In this document: in pieces, positions 7,929-15,759 of the stretch | Layout of the letters: each line of letters opens with the position of its first letter | Position numbering within the stretch: the stretch's first letter is position 1 | Source: CAYGZM01 sp964354365 | GTDB lineage: Bacteria > Planctomycetota > Phycisphaerae > Sedimentisphaerales > Anaerobacaceae | Direction of reading: 5' to 3' | Assembly: GCA_964354365.1 (NCBI GenBank) | Contig: CAYGZM010000057.1 | Coordinates: forward strand, 1 to 22,936 | Length of the DNA: 22,936 bases | The notes under the pieces: generated by a model | The model's database searches: none | What the model saw: only the letters and a program-made list of their open reading frames with translations | Told to the model about the DNA's origin: nothing | Made by a program: the position numbers and the translations under genes

Positions 7929-7957
7929 ATCCTACCAGATACCGCAGGTGCTGTCCA
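7929..7957 (-). promoter_or_regulatory. Candidate sigma-70 promoter for the CxxC/HYMxHGSF operon
   Basis: On the minus strand, TGGACA (7957-7952) and TAGGAT (7934-7929) lie 17 bp apart, matching consensus at 5/6 and 4/6. The predicted start near 7922 gives a leader of about 40 nt before ATG 7882. Confidence 0.4.
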
Positions 7958-8402
7958 CACTTTTTCCTCGGTGTATGGAGGACTTTCCGATTTCAGCTTG
8001 CCGGTTTCTCGTATGAGCCGGATTTGAGCAGAAAATGCGCCTTGCCGAGCCTCACCGCACCGCCGGCGGCCAAAGGAAGCGCAAGTGCCTGTGAAACAAG
8101 GAGTAATACTGATTAGACGCTGAGGCGCTGGAGGATTGGGAAAGAGAGTAAATGACAAATTTTTTTTGGGCAAGTGGCTCAGCGTGGCGTGGGATTTTAT
8201 TGGACAGAAGGCTGCGGTTTGCAGGGGGCGTGTTCGGCTGGGCCATATATGGTGGTGGCGCCGGGTTGCGCTCGGCTATATGGTGGTTTTGGTTATGGGG
8301 CGTAGTTCTTGTGCGCAGAGCGTCGGCTAAAGAAAAGGTGCACAGGGTGTCGATATTGCGTAGGTTGAAGGGGGCATTGACAGTTTTTGAAGGATGTGTG
8401 GT
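7958..8402. other. Intergenic stretch between divergent genes
   Basis: There is no convincing coding sequence on either strand. The longer open frames here have low-complexity Ser/Arg/Trp composition and no ribosome sites. A perfect 10-bp palindrome (CCATATATGG, 8243-8252) and a repeated TATATGGTGG (near 8246 and 8277) are visible but unassigned. A good ribosome site (GAAGGA, 8389-8394) belongs to the small gene at 8403. I see no strong promoter for that gene. Confidence 0.5.
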
Positions 8403-8552
8403 ATGAGTAAACGGGAGTTGATTGACTGCATCTGCGAAATCAACAAGAGCGCCAAGCCTGAGTTTCTCGCGGATTTTTCCGAGGAGGAGCTTAAGGAATA
8501 TCTCGAGCACCTGATGGAGCTGGATTTGGAAGAGCTCGCCCTTTGCAATTAA
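8403..8552 (+). CDS. Small acidic helical protein, 49 residues
   Basis: ATG at 8403 is preceded by GAAGGA with 8-nt spacing, and the frame ends at TAA (8550-8552). The 49-residue product begins MSKRELIDCICEINKSAKPE and continues as a strongly acidic amphipathic helix (FSEEELKEYLEHLMELDLEE). It has two cysteines at 9 and 11 and another at 48. Coding is supported by the ribosome site, the balanced sensible composition, and my recollection of similar MSKxELIDxIxEIN-type small proteins in planctomycetes. It stands alone, with a GC-rich nested hairpin about 40 nt after the stop. Its size and charge would suit a protein-protein interaction role, but no function can be assigned. Confidence 0.7.
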   Translation: MSKRELIDCICEINKSAKPEFLADFSEEELKEYLEHLMELDLEELALCN

Positions 8553-8592
8553 GGATATCCGGGGGATAAAGACCATTCTGGAGCGAGGGTCC

Positions 8593-8634
8593 GGCGGCGT
8601 TAAAAAATCATATTCGCGGACAGTCCGCGCCGCC
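8593..8634 (+). terminator. GC-rich nested hairpins after the small gene
   Basis: GGCGGCG (8593-8599) pairs with CGCCGCC (8628-8634). The overlapping alternative CGCGGA-CAG-TCCGCG (8615-8629) forms a tight hairpin. No T-tract follows, so this is a possible factor-dependent end or merely a secondary structure. Confidence 0.3.
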
Positions 8635-8718
8635 CCGCGAGCAAGGCAAACCCGCAAAAGGCCCGGTGCTTTGTTACTACGGAACAATGAGTTCTGCAAA
8701 ATTGCAGGTTAGACCTAT

Positions 8719-8758
8719 ATTGTTGAAGAAAACCTCTTTTATGATTTTCTTCAACAAT
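8719..8758. repeat. Perfect 14-bp inverted repeat hairpin
   Basis: ATTGTTGAAGAAAA (8719-8732) and its exact complement (8745-8758) enclose a 12-nt loop. It is inside the MITE-like segment. Confidence 0.75.
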
Positions 8759-8793
8759 TGCCTAAGCGATTACGAGACAATAGATTACCGTTG

Positions 8794-8875
8794 AAAAGAA
8801 AAAATCAACAATGGTTCGACAGGCTCACCATCCTGAGCGAAGTCGAAGGACGTCGAAGGAACGATTTTTTCTTTT
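8794..8875. repeat. 82-bp element with 13-bp inverted ends around a dispersed repeat
   Basis: AAAAGAAAAAATC (8794-8806) and its exact complement (8863-8875) flank a core that contains TCGACAGGCTCACCATCC and TGAGCGAAGTCGAAGGA. This core is a widespread intergenic repeat known for encoding peptides such as DGEPVEP. A 12-bp piece of it (TCCTGAGCGAAG) recurs at 12912-12923. Confidence 0.65.
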
Positions 8876-8879
8876 GTAG

Positions 8880-8938
8880 GGTGGGGCTTGCCCCACCGAA
8901 CAGGTGGGCTGAACTGGTGGGCTGAAGCCCACCCTACG
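8880..8938. repeat. Two REP-like palindromes, one shared with 20153-20180
   Basis: GGTGGGGC-tt-GCCCCACC (8880-8897) and GGTGGGCT-ga-AGCCCACC (8916-8933) are near-adjacent perfect palindromes. The 28 bases at 8911-8938 are the exact reverse complement of 20153-20180. Confidence 0.8.
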
Positions 8939-8962
8939 AGTGCAATTTTGCAGAAGCCTTTA

Positions 8963-11425
8963 CTACGGAACACTACCAGCAGGCTTGTTCTGCCTGTAGA
9001 GGCTGATCTGCCTGGTGATTTGCCCGACAAGCTTTTGGTCGCCAGCCGAACGCGCGATATTGAGCCCTTCTTCCAGACAGTTGAGAGCCTTGTCGAGCTG
9101 ATCCGTTTTGGCGTAGCTAATTGCAAGGTGCGCAAGCGTCCCTGCATTTGAAGGGTCAAGACGCACCAGTTCCAGCCAGTGCGTGATTGCCTGCTTATGC
9201 TGTTCCAGCCGAGCCAGGGTGATGGCGAGATTGTAGCGCACCGTCGTGTCACCCGGCTCAAGGCGCACCGCTTCGGATAAATGCGGAGTGGCCTCCTTCA
9301 ATGACCCCTTGGCGCACAGGGCCAGCCCCAGCCTCGCATGTGCCTTGGAATGATCCGGCTTGAGCTGCACGGTGCTCGCGTAGTGTTCGATGGCTTCATC
9401 GACATACCCCTCCGCTTCCAGCGCCTGGGCGAGGTAGTAGTGAACCTCGTGATCGTTCGGCTTGAGCCGCACCGTCTGCGACCAGTACTTTATCGCCTCC
9501 TGGTTGTTTCCCCGGCGAAACATCGCTACGCCAAGGTTAAAGTGCGCCTCCGCGTTATTCGGGTCGATTTGCAGTGCCTTCTGCAGATGACTAACAGCCT
9601 CATTCAACATACCTTTGCCGATAAAGGCGACTCCCAGGTGGGTATGTGCCTCGCCGTTGAGCGGTTCTATCTTGACGGCTTGCGACAGATGCGTGATTGC
9701 TTCATCATATTTTCCGCGGCCGAACATCGCCAGTCCGAGGCAGTAGTGTGCAGCAGCACTCTTTGGGTTGAGCGCCAATGCCTTTCTGCATTGGCGCTCG
9801 ACGCCTTCGTAATCGCCCGACTTGAGGAACTCCCTTGCGGCCCTGACGTAAGACAGATCATCAACGAATTGCTCACGTATCCGCCTGATGGCGCCGGCAT
9901 CGGCATTCACGAATTCCGGTATGTTGGCGGCGCGGTCGGGCGCGGTCATGTGGTCCAGGACAACCGCCGGCGTGCTCTGCCCCTGCTCGTCGATGTGCGT
10001 CAGAAACAGCCTGGTGTAAGGAGAATCCGGCTTGCCGGAGAAGACCAGCCACTTGCCGTTGGGAGAAAAACTATGCCACGAGTTCATCCGCTTTGTGTTG
10101 GCTCGCAGCCTCCTGACCTCGCCCCCCTCGGCCGGAATGATGTAAAGTTCGCTGTCCGGTTGGAGCAGCATGTAGTTCTCGGCCTTGCAGAACACAATCC
10201 ATTTGCCGTCAGGTGAATACCTCGCAAAGAAGTTGCTCATCCCGTTGAAAGAAGCCCCTTCAAGCGGCTCGGGCTCGCCGCCTTTGCCTCCGTTGAATGG
10301 TATTCGGTACAGGTCGAACTTGAAAGGCTTGCCCTCTTCGAGGAATTCGCGGCATTCATCGGCGCTCAACAGCAGTTTTCGCTGGCCGCTGATATTTTTG
10401 AGCCTGTATGCCTCGGCGGCGGCAAAGACTATATATTTCCCATCGGGGCTCCAGGTCGGGTTGCTCTGGACGAGGTTCGGGTCATCGGCACCGGGCAGCG
10501 ACTCGAAGACGCCGGTTTGCCTGTCGTATATGCACAGAATACCCTTCACCGGAAAGAAAAGCTGCGAAAAGTCCAGGCCGGGCTTGGGAACGAAAACGGA
10601 CTCGTCCCTGACGGTGCTCACTACATACCTGCCGTCCGGAGAGACCTGAGAGAGCAGTCCGTAGGTCACTTCAGCTTCGCTTTTCCTATAGTCGCTCCAG
10701 GTTATGATCTTGCTTTTGTCGAGAGTCATATACTCTTTGACCGTTGCGACAGCATACGAGCCTTTGTCGTTGGCGTAATCGACATCCATCCCCAGCACGG
10801 CGGCATCCGCCGAAAACGAGTGACAGTTTCCGCAGACCGGCAGCTGCTCAAGCACAATCGCAGGTGGGTGCGAGGAAGATATTTCGCCGAAGCGCCATCG
10901 AATGAGGGAGGGGTCCTTGACGGCCTCCACAAAAGGCAGGTTCACTTCCCGGTAGAAGATCGGCGCTGCGACTTTGTCCGAGGATGTCTTGATGTTGACC
11001 TGACTGGCCGAGAGGATATCCTTTGGAGACTTCTGATTGACCCCGGCGATTGTTACGGTCGCCTGTTTGTCGATGGAGCATTTCTTTATGGTCTCCCAGA
11101 GCGATCTTTTTGGTCTCCAGCGGGGCTCTCTTGTAAGCCGGTTGATGCGGCCGGCGCCATCAGGTAGTTCAATGGTGACTAACCACATATCCGAGCCGGG
11201 GTCATCGTCTTTCCAGCGAAATGTCGGGGGTGCGATCTCCGGCGGAAAGAGCGTCTCGTCCAGCGGGTATTCAATGGTCAATCGCCCATACCGCGTGACA
11301 TCCTGCAAGGCTGCCGGTATGTCCTCGACGGCTGTTTCGCCGACAAAGAAGAATGCGAGAAACACTGCGTCAACAGCAGCGACCGCGCTTAGCCCAATTA
11401 CAAGATTTCGGACCGATTTCCGCAT
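8963..11425 (-). CDS. CXXCH / PD40 beta-propeller / TPR membrane-anchored protein
   Basis: The 820-residue protein starts at ATG 11425 (GAGG 5 nt upstream). Residues 8-28 form an uncleaved membrane anchor or signal. Residues 40-190 are a beta-rich domain. A single c-type heme-type motif CGNCH (198-202) sits in the conserved context LPVCGNCHSFSADA, then LGMD. PD40/TolB-like propeller blades follow with SPDG/SPNG turns at about 261, 326, 403 and 453. Residues about 525-800 are a run of roughly eight TPR units. The protein is expected outside the cytoplasm, acting as a scaffold or sensor; heme attachment is likely but not proven. It is the last gene of the PilT block, 84 nt after CvpA. The stop lies inside a 13-bp repeat created by a MITE-like insertion. 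The architecture call is secure; the function is not. Confidence 0.88.
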   Translation of the reverse strand: MRKSVRNLVIGLSAVAAVDAVFLAFFFVGETAVEDIPAALQDVTRYGRLTIEYPLDETLFPPEIAPPTFRWKDDDPGSDMWLVTIELPDGAGRINRLTREPRWRPKRSLWETIKKCSIDKQATVTIAGVNQKSPKDILSASQVNIKTSSDKVAAPIFYREVNLPFVEAVKDPSLIRWRFGEISSSHPPAIVLEQLPVCGNCHSFSADAAVLGMDVDYANDKGSYAVATVKEYMTLDKSKIITWSDYRKSEAEVTYGLLSQVSPDGRYVVSTVRDESVFVPKPGLDFSQLFFPVKGILCIYDRQTGVFESLPGADDPNLVQSNPTWSPDGKYIVFAAAEAYRLKNISGQRKLLLSADECREFLEEGKPFKFDLYRIPFNGGKGGEPEPLEGASFNGMSNFFARYSPDGKWIVFCKAENYMLLQPDSELYIIPAEGGEVRRLRANTKRMNSWHSFSPNGKWLVFSGKPDSPYTRLFLTHIDEQGQSTPAVVLDHMTAPDRAANIPEFVNADAGAIRRIREQFVDDLSYVRAAREFLKSGDYEGVERQCRKALALNPKSAAAHYCLGLAMFGRGKYDEAITHLSQAVKIEPLNGEAHTHLGVAFIGKGMLNEAVSHLQKALQIDPNNAEAHFNLGVAMFRRGNNQEAIKYWSQTVRLKPNDHEVHYYLAQALEAEGYVDEAIEHYASTVQLKPDHSKAHARLGLALCAKGSLKEATPHLSEAVRLEPGDTTVRYNLAITLARLEQHKQAITHWLELVRLDPSNAGTLAHLAISYAKTDQLDKALNCLEEGLNIARSAGDQKLVGQITRQISLYRQNKPAGSVP

Positions 11426-11509
11426 AGGTCCTCGTCAGTCGGATCACACTGATCTGCGATTTCCCATTTGACGCCAATTTGACTCCATTCCTGCATCTGT
11501 CTCAAGGCG

Positions 11510-12781
11510 CTATTCGGTATCGTCAACGGCGCCGCCGGTAAGCATCCTGCCGGTTGGGCTGAGTCCGCCTCGGCGTTTTGGACGGTTGGAAGAAGCGTCT
11601 TGATCCGGCGGCGGATATGCTGGCGCTCCGGAGTCGGGAGAGTCGCCCGGTTTCGCAGTGTCCGGCTCGGTCTTGGTCCGCTCGACGAAGGGCGCCGGCG
11701 GAGGCGCCTGCTCGGCCGAGACTATGCGAGGCATATCAACAACGCAGTTCTGTTTGAACTCGAGCAGGACGGGGACATAATCGGTGGGGACATTGAAAAC
11801 GTAGTCAACGTATTTCCTTGTGTCCTGGCCGACGTAGTCGCTGCGATCGATGGTTACAGGCTCGGTGAGTCTCTTTGTAGTGACGCGGTCCGGGCCGGAG
11901 AAGTATCCGATTGGATAGACGTTCCGTCCTTTTCCCGTGAGCGGTTCGCCTGAAACGTCATTTTGTTTGCAGATGAGCCTTAATTGGGCGAGCGTGAACC
12001 TGCCGGAATCATTTATGGTGTTTTTCAGTATGCCCATTCGAACGACGACGAGGGCATGCCCGCTCTGTGCGGCTATTGGTTTGCCGTCGGCGTCTTTTAT
12101 CCCGGCGGCGGGCGCGTACCAGGCGCCGTTCTTGTTCGGGACCTCAATTGACTCGCTGCTGGTTATCAGCGGTATATCAGGAGACTCATTTTGTCGATTC
12201 AGAAAGAGCTGGTCGATGAAGGCCGGGTGTAACGTGGCGAAGCTCCTCGGATTGCGGATGGCTCGGAAGCTGCCTTTGCTCAAGAGGCTGAACCAGCCGG
12301 AGACAAAACCGTCGGCGTTGAGCAGGACGCCGTTGGGGCTTTGTGTGGAGGGGTTCGTTCCTTCGAATCTTTGATAGGGATATTTGTTGGGCAATGGCGC
12401 CATAGCGAGGACCGTGAGGAGCAGCCCCGACAAAATCAGGCCCAGAAAGACTCCTAAGATTGGCCGGCCGATGCGCTCGGGCATAAGACCGAAATCGACG
12501 GGCAGCCTGGCCATCTGGCACGCTATCGTTTGAAGGATGGCGAAGGTCAGGATAAACAGTAGTGCAAAACACAGCGGCTGTGCGTATGGCACGATTGCGG
12601 GATACTTGCTGTCGCTGCCCTGCCTGATGAAGAAGGCCGCCAGCATTTCAAAGTAGCCGAACGCGACCGCGCTTGCACAGATCGTGATTATTATTGCGCT
12701 GACTGCTTTGAAGATGGTGCCTTTGAAATACTGATAGGCGCTGCATCCGAGGATTATCATCACTACAACTAAGCTGCCCAT
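11510..12781 (-). CDS. CvpA-family membrane protein with long C-terminal extension
   Basis: The 423-residue protein starts at ATG 12781, supported by GGAG at 12793-12790 (8-nt spacing). The first 130 residues hold about four membrane helices (near 1-12, 25-52, 65-90 and 107-128) in the CvpA/colicin V production arrangement, including the loop GLMPERIGRPILGVFLGLIL. Typical CvpA proteins are 160-200 residues. Here a further 290 residues follow: a soluble domain (about 150-370) and a Pro-rich, charged, probably disordered tail (APPPAPFVERT, SSNRPKRRGG). It is the third gene of the block: 157 nt after the PilB-like gene, with a repeat cluster in between, and 84 nt before the TPR gene. It may organise an envelope site, but that is inference. 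Confidence 0.82.
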   Translation of the reverse strand: MGSLVVVMIILGCSAYQYFKGTIFKAVSAIIITICASAVAFGYFEMLAAFFIRQGSDSKYPAIVPYAQPLCFALLFILTFAILQTIACQMARLPVDFGLMPERIGRPILGVFLGLILSGLLLTVLAMAPLPNKYPYQRFEGTNPSTQSPNGVLLNADGFVSGWFSLLSKGSFRAIRNPRSFATLHPAFIDQLFLNRQNESPDIPLITSSESIEVPNKNGAWYAPAAGIKDADGKPIAAQSGHALVVVRMGILKNTINDSGRFTLAQLRLICKQNDVSGEPLTGKGRNVYPIGYFSGPDRVTTKRLTEPVTIDRSDYVGQDTRKYVDYVFNVPTDYVPVLLEFKQNCVVDMPRIVSAEQAPPPAPFVERTKTEPDTAKPGDSPDSGAPAYPPPDQDASSNRPKRRGGLSPTGRMLTGGAVDDTE

Positions 12782-12806
12782 TTCAATTACTCCGATCCAC
12801 AGAGAT

Positions 12807-12854
12807 GAAAGTGCCTAAAGTTGAAAGTGCCTAAAGTTCAAATTGCCTAAAGTG
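12807..12854. repeat. Three tandem 16-bp repeats
   Basis: GAAAGTGCCTAAAGTT occurs twice back to back (12807-12822, 12823-12838), followed by a degenerate third copy (12839-12854). They lie in the gap between the CvpA and PilB-like genes. Confidence 0.8.
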
Positions 12855-12899
12855 GAAAGTCAGATCACTTTAGCTCACTTTAGCTCACTTTCAACTTTA
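12816..12899. repeat. Inverted repeat joining the tandem arrays
   Basis: TAAAGTTGAAAGTG (12816-12829) is the exact reverse complement of 12886-12899. Between them is a second short array, TCACTTTAGC twice (12865-12884) plus TCACTTT. Together the cluster can fold into a long stem within the operon. Confidence 0.7.
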
Positions 12900-12938
12900 T
12901 TTAGCCCGTCGTCCTGAGCGAAGGGCGCTATCAGCAGT

Positions 12939-14594
12939 TCACTCTTTTGGTTTTGGTTTCTTCGCCTTCGAGGCGGAGAGCACTCGTATCATTTCGTTTA
13001 TGTCGGTTATTCCTGCGATTACTTTTCTAAGGGCCTGCTCCTGCAGATAGAGCATTTTGGCGCGTCTGAAGTGCGTTCCGATTTCGGGCAGCGACTTGGC
13101 GTCCCTGACGATTTTTCTCAGGTCGTCGTTTATAATGATCATCTCAAAGACGCCGGTTCTTCCGACGTAGCCGGCGCCCTGGCAGCTCTCGCAGTCCGAA
13201 GGCTTGCCGTGTTTGTCGTAGATGACTTTTCCGGCGCGGTATAGAACCTTGGTCTTCTCGGGGTTGATGTTGAACTTTCGGACAATGTCCTTATTGGGGG
13301 CGTAGGCCTGCTTACATTCTTTGCAGAGCTTTCGCAGCAGCCGCTGGTTGCTTATGCCGAGCAGCGTATCGGCGGCGAGCCTTCTGTCGCCCACGAGCTT
13401 GAGCCATTTTGCCAGCGTCTGTATGACGCTGTCCGCTTCGAGGGCGACATATATGATTTTTCCGTCTTTTGCGCCGGCGCAGGCGCTTCTGGCCGCCTCG
13501 GAATCCTCACAATCCGCGGCGCCGACGATGTCCGGCCCCATTCTTATGACTTCCTGAAGCTTCTTGGCGTATGTCGTGGTGCCGGTGTCACTCGGACTGT
13601 AAACGTTTTGTGTTACGTTCAGCACTTCGGAAGAAGGATGCTTTTCTAGCGTGTTTATGCTGTTAATAAAGGCGTCGTGATTTCGAAGCAGCGCGTAAAA
13701 GGTGCTCGTTACGCCGCTTTTCTTGGGTCCGCCGACGATGAAAAGACCTTGCTTCAACCGTCTCAAGCTGCTTAGCTGCTCAAGCTGGTCGGGCATCAGC
13801 CCGACTTCATCGAGCTTTGCTATGTCCTTGACGGTCAAAAGCTTGATCAGGATTTGCTCGCCGGCGGTTGAGCCGGCGGTTGTGACTTCCCACTCGATGT
13901 TTTCCTTGCCCTTGGCGACCATGAAGACGCCTTTTTGGGGTTTTCTCTTTTCCTTGATATCGAGGTCGGCGATGTTCTTGAGGAAGTGAATAATGAACTT
14001 GGCCTGGTCCCTCGGCATGCTGGGCTGCTTGAGCCCGGCGCCATCGACGTAATAAGTGACATTGTACTCCTGGGGCGTGGGGGAGAACATTATGTTGTTG
14101 GCCCTTCGCCAGGTGGCGTCGCTGAGCAGGTCGTATGCCATCTTGTAACCGAAGAAGTCCGGCGTCCTCGGTTCGGGAAGGGGGACTTCATTCCTGTTGG
14201 CGGTTATGAAAATAAAGCTCTTGAGCTCTTCGAGTTTCTTCTCCTTGCTGACGAAAAGGCTCTTGAGGTGCTCGACGGTAAGAACGCGGTCGAAATCCAT
14301 AACTCTGGTGTTGCGGTGTTTTACATAGGCCAGGGAGGTTCCCGCGACGGCGAGCAGGTAGATTAGCATCCCGACGAGGAAAATTGGGACAAGCTGCCAG
14401 ATGAGCAGCCCTGCGGCCCCCGCTCCGAGAACTATCCCGGTCCAGAAGGTATGTCTGGTTTCGAGCGCCGCCGCGTCATTGTGCACCCACGCCACCAGCG
14501 GCAGCCAGAGGAAGAAGAGTGCTACAAACACGACAAGCTTGACGGCTGATATGTACCCGCCGTACTCAATGGCGGCTATGAACAAATCCGGCAT
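12939..14594 (-). CDS. Membrane-anchored PilB/GspE-like protein with degenerate ATPase site
   Basis: I place the start at ATG 14594 (551 residues; GGAG at 14604-14601, 6-nt spacing) rather than TTG 14618. Residues 16-91 contain two to three membrane helices, unlike ordinary cytoplasmic PilB/GspE. The N2 and ATPase folds of the family follow: IADLDIKEKRKPQKG (208-222), the P-loop position, QRLLRKLC (417-424), and zinc cysteines C424/C427 and C468/C471 in GYVGRTGVFEMI context. The P-loop reads GPKKSGVTST (289-298) instead of GPTGSGKTTT, so the nucleotide-binding Lys is Val295. The Asp box, Walker B (PDIVGAADCED) and His box (VALEADS) are also degraded. It is probably a non-hydrolysing structural relative. 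It sits 31 nt after PilT and is likely co-transcribed. Confidence 0.87.
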   Translation of the reverse strand: MPDLFIAAIEYGGYISAVKLVVFVALFFLWLPLVAWVHNDAAALETRHTFWTGIVLGAGAAGLLIWQLVPIFLVGMLIYLLAVAGTSLAYVKHRNTRVMDFDRVLTVEHLKSLFVSKEKKLEELKSFIFITANRNEVPLPEPRTPDFFGYKMAYDLLSDATWRRANNIMFSPTPQEYNVTYYVDGAGLKQPSMPRDQAKFIIHFLKNIADLDIKEKRKPQKGVFMVAKGKENIEWEVTTAGSTAGEQILIKLLTVKDIAKLDEVGLMPDQLEQLSSLRRLKQGLFIVGGPKKSGVTSTFYALLRNHDAFINSINTLEKHPSSEVLNVTQNVYSPSDTGTTTYAKKLQEVIRMGPDIVGAADCEDSEAARSACAGAKDGKIIYVALEADSVIQTLAKWLKLVGDRRLAADTLLGISNQRLLRKLCKECKQAYAPNKDIVRKFNINPEKTKVLYRAGKVIYDKHGKPSDCESCQGAGYVGRTGVFEMIIINDDLRKIVRDAKSLPEIGTHFRRAKMLYLQEQALRKVIAGITDINEMIRVLSASKAKKPKPKE

Positions 14595-14625
14595 AAACTG
14601 CTCCGTTATTAAAAACAATCAAATC

Positions 14626-15759
14626 TCACAAGATGCCGCTTGCAGTAGTCCTGATTCCTTTGAGGGCCATTTTCAGCTCTTCGGTGTTCGGAGCGTATTT
14701 ATAGGCTTCTTTCGGGTCTATGGAACCGTTCTTGACCAGCTCGCAGAGGTTATATGTAATATCCTGCATACCTTCCTGCTGGCAGGCGCGTATGACGCTC
14801 GGCAGGTCGGCTTCCCGCTCTTCCGCAATCAGTTTTCTTGCTGCGGCGTTTGCGATGAGCACCTCCACGGCGGGCACCCTGTCAATCCCTTCCTTCAGGC
14901 AGGGGATCAGAACCTGGCTGACGACCGCTCGCAGCGCCAGCGCCAGAGTCTGTCTTACAAGGTCTCGCTCTGTTTGCGGGAACAAATCGAGCAGTCGATG
15001 GACCGACTGCGAGGCGTTTGCCGAGTGCATTGTTCCGAACACGAGGTGGCCGGTTTCTGCGGCCCTCATTCCCGCGGTGACGGTTTCGGCATCGCGCATC
15101 TCGCCGACGAAGACGACGTCCGGGTCCTGCCGCATCAGATATGTCAGGGCCTCGCTGAAGTCAAGCACGTCGAGGCCGATTTCTCGCTGCGAGACAATCG
15201 CCTTGGCGTCGTGAAAGAGGTATTCGATCGGGTCCTCGATAGTAACGATATGGCAGGAGCGGGTCCGGTTTATGTGGTCAATCATCGAGGCGATTGTCGT
15301 GGTTTTTCCGCATCCGGTGGGACCCACCACCAGAACAAGCCCCTGCGTGCTCTCAGATACTTTTTCGAGGACAGGGGGCAGGTGAAGCTCTTCAAAGGGC
15401 GGGATCGTCGTATTGACACGCCTGGCGGCAAGACTAATCATTCCCCGCTGGCGGAATATGTTGATTCTAAAGCGATGGCTGCCGTCAACCTCGTGAGCGA
15501 AGTCCAGAGTTCCATGCTCCAAGAAGTGTTTCTTGTGGGCGGGGCTGAGGATTCCGAAGACCAGCTCCTCGATCTTTTCGCCGGTCATTGCCGGGCCCGT
15601 GGTGCTCTTCAGTGAGCCGTAAAGGCGGAGCTTAGGCGGCTGCCCAACCTTGAGATGCAGATCGCTCGCCAGGGTTTTTATGGCCGCCCTGAAGTACTTG
15701 TTGATCTCCGGGTCTTTGTCGGGAGGCGTATGGACATCGACAGGCTGTTCTGCTGCCAT
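14626..15759 (-). CDS. pilT: PilT-type twitching/retraction ATPase
   Basis: From ATG 15759 the protein has 377 residues with the full PilT set: ASDLHLKVG (31-39), Walker A GPTGCGKTT (146-154), Asp box IEDPIEY (174-180), Walker B DPDVVFVGEMRD (212-223), and His box GTMHSANA (242-249). PilT hexamers power pilus retraction at the inner membrane. The frame stays open upstream to a TTG at 15870, giving 414 residues with a Pro-rich head. The predicted transcription start (about 15880) leaves only some 9 nt and no spaced ribosome site for that TTG. ATG 15759 has GGAG only at a long 12-nt spacing, so the start is uncertain. It is the first gene of the four-gene block. No pilin, PilC or PilQ genes are in the window. 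Confidence 0.9.
   Translation of the reverse strand: MAAEQPVDVHTPPDKDPEINKYFRAAIKTLASDLHLKVGQPPKLRLYGSLKSTTGPAMTGEKIEELVFGILSPAHKKHFLEHGTLDFAHEVDGSHRFRINIFRQRGMISLAARRVNTTIPPFEELHLPPVLEKVSESTQGLVLVVGPTGCGKTTTIASMIDHINRTRSCHIVTIEDPIEYLFHDAKAIVSQREIGLDVLDFSEALTYLMRQDPDVVFVGEMRDAETVTAGMRAAETGHLVFGTMHSANASQSVHRLLDLFPQTERDLVRQTLALALRAVVSQVLIPCLKEGIDRVPAVEVLIANAAARKLIAEEREADLPSVIRACQQEGMQDITYNLCELVKNGSIDPKEAYKYAPNTEELKMALKGIRTTASGIL

Larger units (their letters stand above)
8674..8972. mobile_element. MITE-like composite insertion with 13-bp direct repeats
   Basis: TTACTACGGAACA occurs at 8674-8686 and again at 8960-8972 in direct orientation. Just inside are 15-bp inverted repeats, TTCTGCAAAATTGCA (8692-8706) and its complement (8941-8955). 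Together they form a non-coding segment of about 273 bp with the outline of a non-autonomous element flanked by a target duplication. The right-hand direct repeat contains the last codons and TAG stop of the TPR gene, so that gene's end was duplicated rather than destroyed. The interior holds a 14-bp perfect hairpin, a second inverted-repeat element and two REP-like palindromes. No transposase is present. Confidence 0.55.

Noticed and set aside
8243..8252. CCATATATGG palindrome as an operator
   Set aside because: A single short palindrome with no promoter nearby and no second copy in operator-like position; chance is likely.
8052..8699. 215-codon minus-strand frame across the intergenic region
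   Set aside because: It spans repeats and the small plus-strand gene, has low-complexity Ser/Asn/Pro content and no ribosome site.
8815..8830. GGTTCGA as a tRNA T-loop
   Set aside because: It belongs to the dispersed TCGACAGGCTCACC repeat; no acceptor stem or anticodon arm can be built around it.
12807..12899. Possible CRISPR array
   Set aside because: The units are contiguous 16-bp and 10-bp tandem repeats without spacers, and no cas gene is nearby.
14401..15615. 404-codon plus-strand frame opposite pilT
   Set aside because: Overlaps the clearly coding PilT and PilB-like genes along its whole length; its composition is a mirror of theirs.
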